The notes: a model not told the origin generated them from the letters alone. A stretch of DNA of 64,000 nt from Catellatospora sp. TT07R-123 (GCF_018327705.1 NZ_BNEM01000002.1:2728001-2792000); one strand, 5' to 3'. Shown: positions 8,513 through 17,441, numbered from the stretch's first letter. Numbers and translations: made by a program.

Positions 8513-10210
8513 ATGCGCTGGTCAGAGTTGTACGTCCCGACGCTGCGCCAGGATCCGGCCGGTGCCGACGCGGTGAGCCACCGGCTGCTGCTGCGCGCCG
8601 GCTACATCCGGCAGCTCATGGCAGGCCACTACAGCCTGCTCCCGCTCGCGGTCCGCGTCCGCGCGAAGATCATCGACATCATCCGCGACGAGATGACCGC
8701 GATCGGCGCGCAGGAGTTCCTGCTGCCCACCATGCAGCCCGCCGACGTGTGGCAGAAGAGCGGCCGCTGGTCCATGATCGGGCCGGAGATGTTCCGGCTG
8801 ACCGACCGCAGGGACGCCGACCTCGCCCTGGGCATGACCCACGAGGAGATCTTCACCACCGTCGCCCAGGAGCTGCGCTCCTACCGCGACCTGCCCCAGC
8901 GCTGGTACCAGTTCCAGACCAAGTTCCGCGACGAGCCCCGCCCCAAGAGCGGCCTCATCCGGGTGCGCGAGTTCACCATGAAGGACTCGTACAGCTTCGA
9001 CACCGACGCCGCCGGGCTAGACCGCTCCTTCGCCGCCCACCGCGACGCCTACCACCGCATCTTCGCCCGCCTCGGCATCCCCGCCATCGCCGTCGAGGCC
9101 TCCAGCGGCATCATGGGCGGCAGCGACTCCACCGAGTTCATGTGCCCCACCGACGCCGGTGAGGACATCGTCGTCCACTGCGCCTGCGGGTACGCCGCCA
9201 ACGTCGAGAAGGCCACCTCGCACCTGCCCGCCGCCGACGACGGCGCCGGCCTGCCCGCACCCGAGCCGTTCGACACCCCCGCCGTGCGCACCATCGACGA
9301 CCTGGACCGCGACTACGGCGTCACCGCCGGCCGCCAGGTCAAGACCCTCGTATACGTCGTCGACGACCAGCTCACCCTGGTCCTGCTGCGCGGCGACCAC
9401 GCCCTGGTGGAGCAGAAGCTCATCGACACCCTCGGCGCCGTCACGGTCCGCCCCGCCCACCCCGAGGAGATCCGCGCCGCGCTGGGCGCCCTGCCCGGCA
9501 GCCTCGGCGGCGTCGGCGTCACCGGCCTGCCGATCCTGGCCGACGAGGCGCTGCGCGGCCGCCGCGGCATGACCACCGGCGCCAACCGCGACGGCGTACA
9601 CCTGCGCGGGGTCGACCTCGACCGCGACATCGCCGTCGGCCGCTGGGCCGACCTGCGCGAAGTCGTCGCCGGTGAACCCTGCCCGCGCTGCGAGCAGCCC
9701 CTGGACGTGCTGCGCACGGTCGAGATCGGCCACATCTTCAAGCTCGGCTACCGGTACACCGAGAGCCTCGGCGTCACCGTGCTCGGCCCCGACGGCGAAC
9801 GGGTCACCCCGATCATGGGCAGCTACGGCATCGGCGTCGAGCGGGCGCTGGCCGCGATCGTGGAGACCCACCACGACGAGCGCGGCATCGTCTGGCCCGC
9901 CGCGGTCGCCCCGTTCGAGGTCGCCATCGCCCAGCTCGGCACCGACGAGCAGGTCGTCTCCGCCGCCGAGCGGCTCTACGCCGACCTGCGGGGCCGCCGG
10001 ATCGACGTCGTGCTCGACGACCGGGCCGAGCGCCCCGGCGTGAAGTTCAGCGACATCGAGCTGGTCGGCATCCCGTACCGGATCACCGTCAGCGCCCGCG
10101 GCCTGGCCGACGGCACCGTCGAGCTGACCGCCCGCGCCACCGGCACCACCGAGCGCGTCCCGCTGGCCGAAGCCGTCGCCCGCCTCACCGCCCTGCTCAT
10201 GCCCCAGTGA
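8513..10210 (+). CDS. proS: Prolyl-tRNA synthetase
   Basis: A 565-aa class II aminoacyl-tRNA synthetase that charges tRNA-Pro. The catalytic core includes motif 2 (RDEPRPKSGLIRVREFTMKD) and motif 3 (GSYGIGVERALAAI), plus a C-terminal anticodon-binding domain (PFEVAIAQLG...). Between motifs 2 and 3 lies the YbaK-like editing insertion (about 220-400), which makes this the bacterial type. The ATG at 8513 begins the standard MRWSELYVPTLRQ N-terminus. The 3' end overlaps the convergent RDD gene by 14 bp. Confidence 0.97.
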   Translation: MRWSELYVPTLRQDPAGADAVSHRLLLRAGYIRQLMAGHYSLLPLAVRVRAKIIDIIRDEMTAIGAQEFLLPTMQPADVWQKSGRWSMIGPEMFRLTDRRDADLALGMTHEEIFTTVAQELRSYRDLPQRWYQFQTKFRDEPRPKSGLIRVREFTMKDSYSFDTDAAGLDRSFAAHRDAYHRIFARLGIPAIAVEASSGIMGGSDSTEFMCPTDAGEDIVVHCACGYAANVEKATSHLPAADDGAGLPAPEPFDTPAVRTIDDLDRDYGVTAGRQVKTLVYVVDDQLTLVLLRGDHALVEQKLIDTLGAVTVRPAHPEEIRAALGALPGSLGGVGVTGLPILADEALRGRRGMTTGANRDGVHLRGVDLDRDIAVGRWADLREVVAGEPCPRCEQPLDVLRTVEIGHIFKLGYRYTESLGVTVLGPDGERVTPIMGSYGIGVERALAAIVETHHDERGIVWPAAVAPFEVAIAQLGTDEQVVSAAERLYADLRGRRIDVVLDDRAERPGVKFSDIELVGIPYRITVSARGLADGTVELTARATGTTERVPLAEAVARLTALLMPQ

Positions 10211-11408
10211 TCTCGTCGCCCTCGTCGGGCTCGGTGTCCGCCCCCGGCGGCACCGGGCCCGTACGCTGCGCGCGGCGCTCCCGCCACAGCTGCTGGGCGC
10301 GGCCGCCGATCCGGCGGGCCTGCTCGGCGGCCTGACCGCCGACGTCACGAGCACGCTGCGCCCCGGCCGCGCCGAGCGCCTGGGCCTGCTGCCCGGCCGG
10401 GGAGTTCAGCGCCTGCTGCACGGGTGCGCTGCGCGCCAGCTTCTCCGCGCCCTCCCGCGCCGACTGCACGGCGGCGGACGCGGCGACGGCCGTCTTCTCC
10501 ACCGTCTGCTGCACCGACTCGCGGCCGACCACCGCCTGCGCGCCCTCCCGCAGCCGCTGCCCGGTCGCGGTGGCCGCGTCACCCGCCCTGGCCACCGCCT
10601 GCTGCACGGGCGCGCTGCCCGCCACCGCCTGCGCACCCTCACGGGCCCCCTGCCCGGCGACTGTGCCCAGGTCGACGGTCACCTGACCGGCGGCGACCGC
10701 GAGGCCGGAGGTCTGCCGTCCGGCGGTCACCGCCGCCTCCGCCGCCCGGCGGGCGAGGTCGGCGGCACCGGCGGCGAGAGCGGCGTACATCCTGGTACGG
10801 ACCACCCTGGTCCCGCTGATGAGGTCCACGACGGTGCGCCGCCGCCGGCCGAACGCGGCCAGCAGATTGCCCCAGAACGCCACGACCGCCACCGCCCACA
10901 CCAGCACCCCGAGCAGCGGGCTGTTGACGAACACGACGAAGGCGACGCTGACGATGCCGGTGTCGAGCATCGCGGTGAGCAGCGCCCGCGCCACGACGTG
11001 GCTCGGGCGCAGCCGGGTCAGCTGGGCCGCGACCGGAACCACCCGGACGTCCGTGACCGCCTTGCCCACGCTCCGGCCGCCCCAGGCCAGCATCCCGGCG
11101 AGGTAGGTGAACTGCAGGAACGGGATCAGCAGCACCGCGACGAGCACCGGCCAGGTGACACCCACCACCAGCCCGCCGACGCTCACGTGGTGCGTCGAGA
11201 CGGCCTGGCTGCCCGCGTCCACAGCCGTGCTGAGCGCGGTGTTCACGGCGTTGTCGATGACGAAGACGGTCGCGAGCACGACGAGCACGACGCCGAGCAG
11301 CACGACGATCAGGTAGTCGATGAGCCAGCCCGCGACCCGGCGCCTCGCCGTCGGGACCTCGTCCGCCTGTGCCGTCTGGTCTGCTCCCCGCTGACCTGGA
11401 TCCGTCAC
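10197..11408 (-). CDS. RDD-family membrane protein with repetitive helical tail
   Basis: About 403 residues from the GTG at 11408, chosen because GGAGGG lies 5 nt upstream. The N-terminal RDD domain (ARRRVAGWLIDYLIVVLLG ... GGRSVGKAVTDVRVV) contains several transmembrane helices. The second half is an Ala-rich soluble tail with at least three repeats of REGAxxxxxxxxVQQ (for example REGAQAVAGSAPVQQ and REGAEKLARSAPVQQ), predicted helical or coiled-coil. RDD proteins have no common established function; some act as ion transporters. A second RDD gene with a separate helical partner lies at 18818-20019. Confidence 0.75.
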   Translation of the reverse strand: MTDPGQRGADQTAQADEVPTARRRVAGWLIDYLIVVLLGVVLVVLATVFVIDNAVNTALSTAVDAGSQAVSTHHVSVGGLVVGVTWPVLVAVLLIPFLQFTYLAGMLAWGGRSVGKAVTDVRVVPVAAQLTRLRPSHVVARALLTAMLDTGIVSVAFVVFVNSPLLGVLVWAVAVVAFWGNLLAAFGRRRRTVVDLISGTRVVRTRMYAALAAGAADLARRAAEAAVTAGRQTSGLAVAAGQVTVDLGTVAGQGAREGAQAVAGSAPVQQAVARAGDAATATGQRLREGAQAVVGRESVQQTVEKTAVAASAAVQSAREGAEKLARSAPVQQALNSPAGQQAQALGAAGAQRARDVGGQAAEQARRIGGRAQQLWRERRAQRTGPVPPGADTEPDEGDEITGA

Positions 11409-11533
11409 ATCGCCCTCCGCAACCTCGGAACCCGGCACTCATGCCGACGCACTGACTCCTAATCGGACAACATTCTGCCGTACGGCCGCGGTGCGCGCGC
11501 CGTTCATGCGGCTCCGGCACCGGACCGGATCGC

Positions 11534-11554
11534 CCGTTCCGGTGACCGGAACGG
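11534..11554. promoter_or_regulatory. 21-bp palindrome between RDD and lacI-type genes
   Basis: A perfect odd-centred palindrome with half-site CCGTTCCGGT and central G. It lies in the divergent promoter region, 103 bp upstream of the LacI-type gene and 126 bp from the RDD gene start. It is a plausible operator for either gene, or a hairpin. The regulator is unknown. Confidence 0.4.
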
Positions 11555-11656
11555 CGCTCACCCGTTCGCCCGCAGGCGCGGGCCGCAGGTCCGTGCGGCG
11601 GTGGCGGACGCATCGGTGACGTGTTCGCGCGTTCGCGGCTCACGTAGGCTGCGCCG

Positions 11657-12706
11657 GTGGACAGTGCGGACTCCATCGGCCTGCCCGACGCCGGGCGTCG
11701 GCGCGCGGAGGTCTCAGTGACCAGGATCGCCGATCTTGCGGGCGTGTCCGTGCCGACGGTGTCCAAGGTGATCAACGGCCGCTCCGGGGTGTCAGCCGCC
11801 ACGCGTGCGCGGATCGAGGAGCTGATCCGTGAGCACGGATACCGCAAACCCGAGAACTCGGAGACCACGCCGTCGGTGGAGCTGGTCTTCCAGGCGCTGG
11901 ACAGCCTGTGGGCGCTGGAGATCGTGCGTGGTGTCGAGCAGGTCGTCGGTCCGCGCGGCCTGGCCGTCTCTGTCACCCAGATGCAGGGAAGGCTCACCCC
12001 CGGGCGGTCGTGGGCGCAGGAGGTGCTGGCCCGGCGACCGGTAGGAGTGATCGCGGTGTCGGCGGAGCTGACCGGGGCGCAGCTCGCGCATCTGTCCAGC
12101 CGAGCCATCCCGGTGGTGGCGCTGGACCCGACGGGAGAGCCGGTGCACCGGGTGCCGTCGGTCGGCGCCATGAACTGGAACGGAGGGCTGCTGGCGGCCC
12201 GCCACCTGCTCGACCTCGGCCACCGCCGGATCGCGATGGTCAACGGGCCGGCCGAACTGTTCTGCTGCCGGGCCCGGCTGGACGGTTTCCGCGCGGCGAT
12301 GGACGCCGCCGGGGTGCCGGTCGACGACCGTCTGGTCCGGCAGGCTCCGCTGTATGTCGAGGGCGGGTTGCGGGAAGGCCGCCACCTGCTCGAACTGCCC
12401 GACCCCCCGACGGCCGTCTTCACGGCCAACGACCTGCAGGCGCTCGGTGTGTACGAGGCGGCGCGCGCGGCCGGGCTGCGGGTTCCGCAGGACCTGAGCG
12501 TAATCGGCTTCGACGACCTGCTGTTCACCCAGTGGTCGGTGCCCGCGCTGACGACCGTGCGGCAGCCGCTGCTGCAGATGGGTGCGACAGCGGCTGAGAT
12601 GGTGCTGGACCTGGCCTCGGGTCGGCCCCCCGCGCAGGATCGGGTCGAGCTGTCGACGACGCTGGTCGTCAGGCAGAGCACAGCGCCACCGCGTCCGGAC
12701 CGCTGA
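11657..12706 (+). CDS. LacI-family transcriptional regulator
   Basis: A 349-aa repressor-type protein. The N-terminal helix-turn-helix (VTRIADLAGVSVPTVSKVIN) and hinge are followed by a periplasmic-binding-like effector domain (about 75-340) ending in VIGFDDLLFTQWSVPALTTV. Such proteins usually sense a sugar and control nearby carbohydrate genes. The downstream secreted beta-mannanase at 13214 is the likely target. The GTG at 11657 gives 20 residues before the HTH; the GTG codon of VTRIADL is a shorter alternative start. Confidence 0.88.
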   Translation: MDSADSIGLPDAGRRRAEVSVTRIADLAGVSVPTVSKVINGRSGVSAATRARIEELIREHGYRKPENSETTPSVELVFQALDSLWALEIVRGVEQVVGPRGLAVSVTQMQGRLTPGRSWAQEVLARRPVGVIAVSAELTGAQLAHLSSRAIPVVALDPTGEPVHRVPSVGAMNWNGGLLAARHLLDLGHRRIAMVNGPAELFCCRARLDGFRAAMDAAGVPVDDRLVRQAPLYVEGGLREGRHLLELPDPPTAVFTANDLQALGVYEAARAAGLRVPQDLSVIGFDDLLFTQWSVPALTTVRQPLLQMGATAAEMVLDLASGRPPAQDRVELSTTLVVRQSTAPPRPDR

Positions 12707-12775
12707 CGCCACATGCCGCAGTCCCGACCGCCCGGCGGTTCGGGCTGCCGACGTCGGCCACCCCGACGCCACCGG

Positions 12776-12789
12776 AAGAAATATTTCTT
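12776..12789. promoter_or_regulatory. AT-rich palindrome upstream of the mannanase
   Basis: AAGAAATATTTCTT is a perfect 14-bp palindrome in an otherwise GC-rich 507-bp intergenic region (12707-13213). Its GAAA...TTTC half-sites resemble LacI-family operators of actinomycete polysaccharide genes. It could be the operator of the adjacent LacI-type regulator. Confidence 0.4.
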
Positions 12790-12800
12790 TCCGCTGACAG

Positions 12801-12839
12801 TGATATGAGCGACTGACGCTCGGCTATCAGTCGATATCA
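12801..12839. promoter_or_regulatory. Imperfect inverted repeat upstream of the mannanase
   Basis: TGATATgagCGACTGA (12801-12816) faces TCAGTCGATATCA (12827-12839). The arms match except for a 3-nt insertion, and GAGCG/CGCTC can form a small alternative stem. It may be an operator or an mRNA leader structure. The remaining region to 13213 shows CGAAAACTTTC at 12906 and a clear GGAGGA before the start codon, and nothing else I can name. Confidence 0.35.
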
Positions 12840-12905
12840 AGCCGCCCGTTGTGCGCGCCGAGCAACTATGCAAGCATGACGATGCGCCACATGGGAGCAT
12901 GTGTC

Positions 12906-12916
12906 GCGAAAACTTT
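12906..12916. promoter_or_regulatory. Possible xylan/mannan-type LacI operator
   Basis: CGAAAACTTTC differs by one inserted base from CGAAACTTTCG, which I recall as an operator of LacI-type repressors controlling Streptomyces xylan genes. It sits about 300 bp upstream of the GH26 start codon. Assignment to the neighbouring regulator is inference. Confidence 0.35.
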
Positions 12917-13213
12917 CTGCTGAGGGCAACCTGTTTTCACACCAGGTCAGCGGAGCAAGCGGCCGGTTCCCGCTGCCGCATACCCACTTTCGTCCGCCGG
13001 GCCGGGCGTCGATCCATCCGCGACAACCTGCCTCGCGCCGTTCGGCGGCCGACGGCAGGTGCCGACCGCACCCCATCGGGGCGCGGCACCGAGCGACCAG
13101 CCGCACTCGGCCCGGCCAGCGACCCATCCGTCGCGGACCCGGCACCCTCCGGTGAGCCTGATCGCCCGGACACCAGCGCGAGCTGATCGGCTCGCGCCGA
13201 CCACGGAGGAACC

Positions 13214-14650
13214 ATGAGAAGCCTGTTCAGGTCCGGGCGGCTGCGAACAGCAGTCGCCTTCACCGCTGCCGGTCTCCTACTGGGTGCGGTGCTGGCCGTG
13301 CCGACGCTGAGCGCGGCCGCGGACACCTCGACGAAGTACCTGGGGGTGTTCCGGCAGACGAGCCCCACCGACATCCCCGCGGGAACGGTCAGCCGCTACG
13401 GGGTCACTCCGGCGAGCGTCCAGTGGTTCGACAGCTGGGCCACCGGCAACGCGTTCAACGCCGCGGACGCCAGGACGCTGTGGAGCCAGGGGATCATGAT
13501 GCATTACACCTGGGAGCCCTGGAACACGGCCCTCGGCGTGAGCGACCCCAACCAGATCCACCTGCAGGACATCATCGACGGCAAGTGGGACGCCTACATC
13601 AGAGCCCGCGGCGCCGAGTTCGCCTCCGTGGGCGCACCGATCATGGTGCGCTGGGGCCACGAGTTCAACGGCAACTGGTACCCGTGGGGCATCGTCAACA
13701 ACAGCAGCAACCCCGCCCTGTACGTCAGCGCCTTCCGGCGGGTCCACGACCTCGTCGTCGCCGCGGGCGCCACCAACGTGCAGTGGGTGTGGTGCTTCAA
13801 CAACAGCCCGACCCCCAACGCCTCGTACAACGAACCGGCACGCTCCTACCCCGGTGACGCCTACGTCGACTGGGTCGCGATCGACGGCTACAACTGGGGT
13901 CTCGGTCCGTCCTGGGATCCGGGCGGCAACTACTGGACGAGCTTCGACTCCATGTTCGCCAGCGCATACGCCGCCGCACGCGCCGTCGCCCCCAGGCGTC
14001 CGGTGATGATCGCCGAAGTCGGGTCCAGCGAGGACGGCGGGAACAAAGCCCAGTGGATCAACGACATGTCCACCGTGCTGCAATCGGGCCGCTACCCCGA
14101 CCTGAAACTGGTCACCTACTTCGACCAGGACAAGGAGGAGCGGTGGTCGGGCACGTCGTCGTCGGCCGTCCAATCCGCCTTCACCACCTGGGTCAACCAG
14201 GCGTACATGAAGGGCCGGGGAGCCGACCTGGCACAGGTGGCCGCCCAGTACAAGGGAACGACCACGCCCACCCCCTCGAACCCGACCTCGCCCGCTCCCT
14301 CCCCGTCGCCCTCTCCCTCCCCCTCTCCCTCCCCGTCGCCGTCCCAGCCGTCGACGGGCGCCTGCTCGGCGACCTACCGCACCGTCAACTCCTGGCCCGG
14401 CGGATTCGAGGGCGAGGTCACGGTGCGCGCCGGGAGCTCGGTGATCAGCGGCTGGACGACCCGCTGGACGCTCGCCGGCGGGCAGACGATCAGCCAGCTC
14501 TGGAACGGCACGCTGGCGGTGAGCGGATCCGCGGTGACGGTCAAGAACCTGAACTGGAACGGCACGATCGCCGCCAACGGCACGACGAAGTTCGGGTTCC
14601 TCGCCGGCGGATCGCCGTCGACGCCTGCACTCACCTGCACCAGCCCGTGA
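13214..14650 (+). CDS. Secreted GH26 beta-mannanase with CBM2
   Basis: A 478-aa exported endo-acting glycoside hydrolase, probably beta-1,4-mannanase. A signal peptide covers about residues 1-36, followed by a GH26 catalytic domain (about 40-335). The acid/base is E150 in VRWGHEFNG and the nucleophile E268 in VMIAEVGS. A Pro/Ser linker (about 350-380) leads to a C-terminal CBM2 (from about 383; CSATYRTVNSWPGGF, conserved Trp residues), expected to bind cellulose or mannan-rich walls. GGAGGAACC precedes the ATG. Regulation by the upstream LacI-type protein is likely. Some GH26 members act on other beta-glucans. Confidence 0.92.
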   Translation: MRSLFRSGRLRTAVAFTAAGLLLGAVLAVPTLSAAADTSTKYLGVFRQTSPTDIPAGTVSRYGVTPASVQWFDSWATGNAFNAADARTLWSQGIMMHYTWEPWNTALGVSDPNQIHLQDIIDGKWDAYIRARGAEFASVGAPIMVRWGHEFNGNWYPWGIVNNSSNPALYVSAFRRVHDLVVAAGATNVQWVWCFNNSPTPNASYNEPARSYPGDAYVDWVAIDGYNWGLGPSWDPGGNYWTSFDSMFASAYAAARAVAPRRPVMIAEVGSSEDGGNKAQWINDMSTVLQSGRYPDLKLVTYFDQDKEERWSGTSSSAVQSAFTTWVNQAYMKGRGADLAQVAAQYKGTTTPTPSNPTSPAPSPSPSPSPSPSPSPSQPSTGACSATYRTVNSWPGGFEGEVTVRAGSSVISGWTTRWTLAGGQTISQLWNGTLAVSGSAVTVKNLNWNGTIAANGTTKFGFLAGGSPSTPALTCTSP

Positions 14651-14662
14651 CGCCGTAGAACC

Positions 14663-14703
14663 GGCGACCGGGCGGTCGGATGCCCAGCGACCGCCCGGTC
14701 GCC
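14663..14703. terminator. Bidirectional terminator hairpin
   Basis: A perfect 16-bp stem (GGCGACCGGGCGGTCG and its complement) with loop GATGCCCAG lies between the convergent mannanase and MBL-hydrolase genes. Confidence 0.75.
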
Positions 14704-14724
14704 GCGGACGCGGACCGCGCCCGG

Positions 14725-15426
14725 TCAGGCGTGCAGGCGCAGTCCCGGGGTGGCCAGCACGACCGGGCAGCCGGCAACGGCGACGGCCTCGGCCAGCAGG
14801 CGGTCGTGGTCCAGCCACGACCGCAGATGGGTGAGGACGAGCAGGCGGGCGCCCGCGCGGGCCGCGAGCAGCCCGGCGTCGGCGGCGCTGAGGTGGCGCG
14901 GCACGCTGTCGCGCTCGTAGCCGCACGCCTCGGCGAGCACGATCGCGCAGCCGTCGGCCAGCTTGTCCAGCTCGGCGCAGGGGGCGGTGTCGCCGGTGAA
15001 GCAGACGCCGTCGCCGACGCGGTACGCGTACGACTCCATCCCGTGCTCGACCCGCGCGACCCGTACCGCGAACGGGCCCAGCGCCAGCGGGCCCGGCGGC
15101 GCGACCGGGTGCAGCCGCAGCACCGCCTCGTCGCTCCAGCCCAGCGCGCCGGGCAGGTTCGCCGGGCCGTACACGTCCAGCGGCCCGGCGCCGACCCGCT
15201 GCCGCAGGTACGACAGCGCGTTCAGGTCGTAGTAGTGGTCGTTGTGGGCGTGGCTGATGGCCACCGCGTCCACCTGCTCCGGCGCGCAGTGGCGTTGCAG
15301 CGGCCCGGCCGCGCCGGTGCCCAGGTCCAGCAGCAGCCGGTATCCGTCCTGCTCGACCAGGTAGCACGAGCTCGCGCTGTCCGGGCCCGGCACCGAACCC
15401 GAGCAGCCGACGATCGTCAGCCTCAT
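14725..15426 (-). CDS. MBL-fold metallo-hydrolase
   Basis: A 233-aa cytoplasmic protein of the metallo-beta-lactamase fold, RNase Z/ElaC-like group. The metal-binding HxHxDH motif is ISHAHNDHYYD (H59, H61, D63, H64), with further ligands expected in FTGDTAPC and LTHLRS. The start at 15426 is set by an excellent GGAGGAGG four bases upstream of the ATG. The substrate is unknown; phosphodiesterase or lactonase activity is possible. It is divergent from the small RiPP-like gene at 15529. Confidence 0.8.
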   Translation of the reverse strand: MRLTIVGCSGSVPGPDSASSCYLVEQDGYRLLLDLGTGAAGPLQRHCAPEQVDAVAISHAHNDHYYDLNALSYLRQRVGAGPLDVYGPANLPGALGWSDEAVLRLHPVAPPGPLALGPFAVRVARVEHGMESYAYRVGDGVCFTGDTAPCAELDKLADGCAIVLAEACGYERDSVPRHLSAADAGLLAARAGARLLVLTHLRSWLDHDRLLAEAVAVAGCPVVLATPGLRLHA

Positions 15427-15528
15427 CAGACCTCCTCCGTAAAGTGAAAGCGTCAGCATTCTTACCGGAGTTGGACGCAGGCCGCGTTCGCCAACACAAT
15501 GGACCACCCAGCGAAAGGACCGAAGATC

Positions 15529-15834
15529 ATGTCCCGATTCCCTGAGGTCGTCGAGCGGATGGCCACGGACCCCGAGTTCGCCGCGCACGCCCGGACCAGC
15601 CCCGACGAGGTCGCCGACGAATACGGCCTCAGCCCCGACGAGACCGCGCAGATGCTCACGCTCACCGACGCCACCGGGGCCGGTCCGACCGCGCTGGACG
15701 CCCGGCTGTCCAAGAGCGGCATCGGCAGCGGCGGGCTGGCCGGGCTGCTGGCCGCCGCCGACAAGAAGGACGAGGACGACGACCCGACCCGGCCGCTGGG
15801 CCGCTGGGTGGGCCCCGGCGCCGCCGACCGCTGA
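15529..15834 (+). CDS. Small acidic protein resembling a RiPP leader (Nif11/LigA-like)
   Basis: A 101-aa protein starting MSRFPEVVERMATDPEF. The N-terminal about 45 residues (ATDPEFAAHARTSPDEVADE, then YGLSPDE) resemble the helical leaders of actinobacterial Nif11/NHLP or 'Franean1_4349'-type RiPP precursors, which share a LigA-like fold. The rest has a Gly-rich segment (GIGSGGLAGLLAAADKK) and an acidic stretch, with no Cys and three Ser. AAAGGA precedes the ATG. No modifying enzyme is encoded nearby, so a true precursor role is uncertain; it may be a stand-alone homologue of that fold. Confidence 0.6.
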   Translation: MSRFPEVVERMATDPEFAAHARTSPDEVADEYGLSPDETAQMLTLTDATGAGPTALDARLSKSGIGSGGLAGLLAAADKKDEDDDPTRPLGRWVGPGAADR

Positions 15835-15840
15835 CCGGGG

Positions 15841-16476
15841 TCAGAGGCTGCGTTTGAGCATGGCGTCGGCGAGCGCGTCGGCGCACTCGGCCAGGCGCAG
15901 CCCTACCACGTCCAGGCGGCGCAGCAGCTCCCGCTGCTTCAGGACCGGGGCGGTGATGTCGCCGCTGAGCAGGTCCGCCAGGGCCTGGGCGTAGAGGTGG
16001 CGCACCCGGCCGGAGCGCTTGTGGGCGGCCAGCGCCGCCTCGGCCGCCTCGGCGGGCCGCTCCAGCAGCCGGTCCAGCGCCCGGCGCAGCTCGCGCAGCC
16101 CGACCGCGACCTGCTCCAGCATCGCCACCGCCCCCGCGTCCAGGCGGACCCCGTAGAGATCGGTCTCGCGTACGTAGTCGCGCAGGTGGTCCAGGACGTC
16201 GTCGACCGACCGCGACAGCCGGAACAGGTCCTCCCGGTCGATCGGGGTGGTCAGCGCCGCCCCCAGCTCGGCGACCAGCCGTCCCCGGTGCGCGTCGCCG
16301 ACGTGCTCGACCTCGGCGATCCGCAGCCGGGCCAGCGGCGGCTCCAGCTCCCCGATGGTCACCGCCGCGGCCAGCACGACCCCTTCCAGGGCCGCGTCGA
16401 TCTGGGCGATCACGATGGACAGCACCCGCCGCGGCGCCCGCCCCGCCAGGTCGTCGATCACCCGCCGCAGCCTCAT
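15841..16476 (-). CDS. DUF47 (PhoU-like) phosphate transport accessory protein
   Basis: A 211-aa largely helical protein (MRLRRVIDDLAGRAPRRVLS...) of the DUF47 family, distantly related to PhoU. These proteins are encoded with Pit-type phosphate transporters and are thought to control them. The start codon overlaps the stop of the upstream Pit gene by 4 bp (ATGA), which indicates translational coupling. The conserved acidic and basic helices (VEHVGDAHRGRLVAELGAAL; IDREDLFRLSRSVDDVLDHL) support the assignment. Confidence 0.85.
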   Translation of the reverse strand: MRLRRVIDDLAGRAPRRVLSIVIAQIDAALEGVVLAAAVTIGELEPPLARLRIAEVEHVGDAHRGRLVAELGAALTTPIDREDLFRLSRSVDDVLDHLRDYVRETDLYGVRLDAGAVAMLEQVAVGLRELRRALDRLLERPAEAAEAALAAHKRSGRVRHLYAQALADLLSGDITAPVLKQRELLRRLDVVGLRLAECADALADAMLKRSL

Positions 16477-17441
16477 GCCGCCACCTCCCGCAGGACGAGG
16501 CCCACGGCGTAGCCGAGGGCGAGGCTGGCCGGGAGGGTGACCAGCCACGCGGTCATCACCGGGGTGGCGAACTGCCAGCGGACCCGGCGCACCCCGCAGC
16601 TGGCGCCCGCGCCGACGAGCCCGGCCGCGGCGGACTGGGTCATGCTCACCGGCACGCCGAACCCCGCGCTGCCCAGCACCGCCGTCGCCGCGGCGACCTC
16701 CGCCGACACCACGTGCCAGGGGCGCGGGGGCAGCAGCCCGGCGGTGGCGCCCCGGGCGATGCGGCGCAGGCTCAGCACCGCCCCGGCGGCGAAGACGAGC
16801 GCGGTCCCGCACAGCACCGGCAGCGACGGGGCGAGCATGCCCCGGGCCCGGTGCGCGGCGGCCAGGGCGACGCCGACGACGGCGAACATCTTCTGCCCGT
16901 CGTTGGCCGCGTACGCCAGACTCTGCCCGGCGAACGCGGTGACATGGGCGTAGCGCAGCGCGCCGGGCAGCCGGGCGCTGGTGGGCAGCCGCCGGGCGGC
17001 CAGGCCGAGCAGGTAGCCGAGCAGCCCGCCCAGCAGCGGCGCCGCGGCCGCGACGGCCAGCACCAGGCCGAGGGTGGACCAGACCGGCGGCACGCCGACC
17101 CCGGCCCCGGCCCCGGCCAGGCCGCCGAGCACCGCCAGGGTCAGGCTGGTGGGCACGCCGCGCCAGGTGAGCAGCAGCACCAGGGCCAGCGCGACGGCGA
17201 CCCCGGCGAGCAGGATCAGCGGTCCGCGTACGGCGCGGGCGTCGACGAGGCGGTCGGTGAAGGTGCGCGCCACGGCGAGCCCGAACAGGGCGGGGCCGAC
17301 CACGATCGCGGTCAGCAGGACGGCGAGCACGCCGGCCAGCGGGACCTCGCGGCGCAGCGCCAGGGACAGCAGCGCGGCGCCGTCGTTGGCGCCGCAGACG
17401 AAGACGAACCCGGTGGCCAGCGCCGCGAACACGAGTGCCAT
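16473..17441 (-). CDS. pit: Pit-family inorganic phosphate transporter
   Basis: About 322 residues, around ten transmembrane helices. Two copies of the Pit signature are visible: CGANDGAALLSLAL near the N-terminus and YAANDGQKMFAVVG in the second half, as expected from the family's internal duplication. It should import phosphate (metal-phosphate) driven by the proton gradient. I started at MALVFAALATGF (17441) because residues before it are not hydrophobic. It is the first gene of a two-gene unit with DUF47. Confidence 0.88.
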   Translation of the reverse strand: MALVFAALATGFVFVCGANDGAALLSLALRREVPLAGVLAVLLTAIVVGPALFGLAVARTFTDRLVDARAVRGPLILLAGVAVALALVLLLTWRGVPTSLTLAVLGGLAGAGAGVGVPPVWSTLGLVLAVAAAAPLLGGLLGYLLGLAARRLPTSARLPGALRYAHVTAFAGQSLAYAANDGQKMFAVVGVALAAAHRARGMLAPSLPVLCGTALVFAAGAVLSLRRIARGATAGLLPPRPWHVVSAEVAAATAVLGSAGFGVPVSMTQSAAAGLVGAGASCGVRRVRWQFATPVMTAWLVTLPASLALGYAVGLVLREVAA

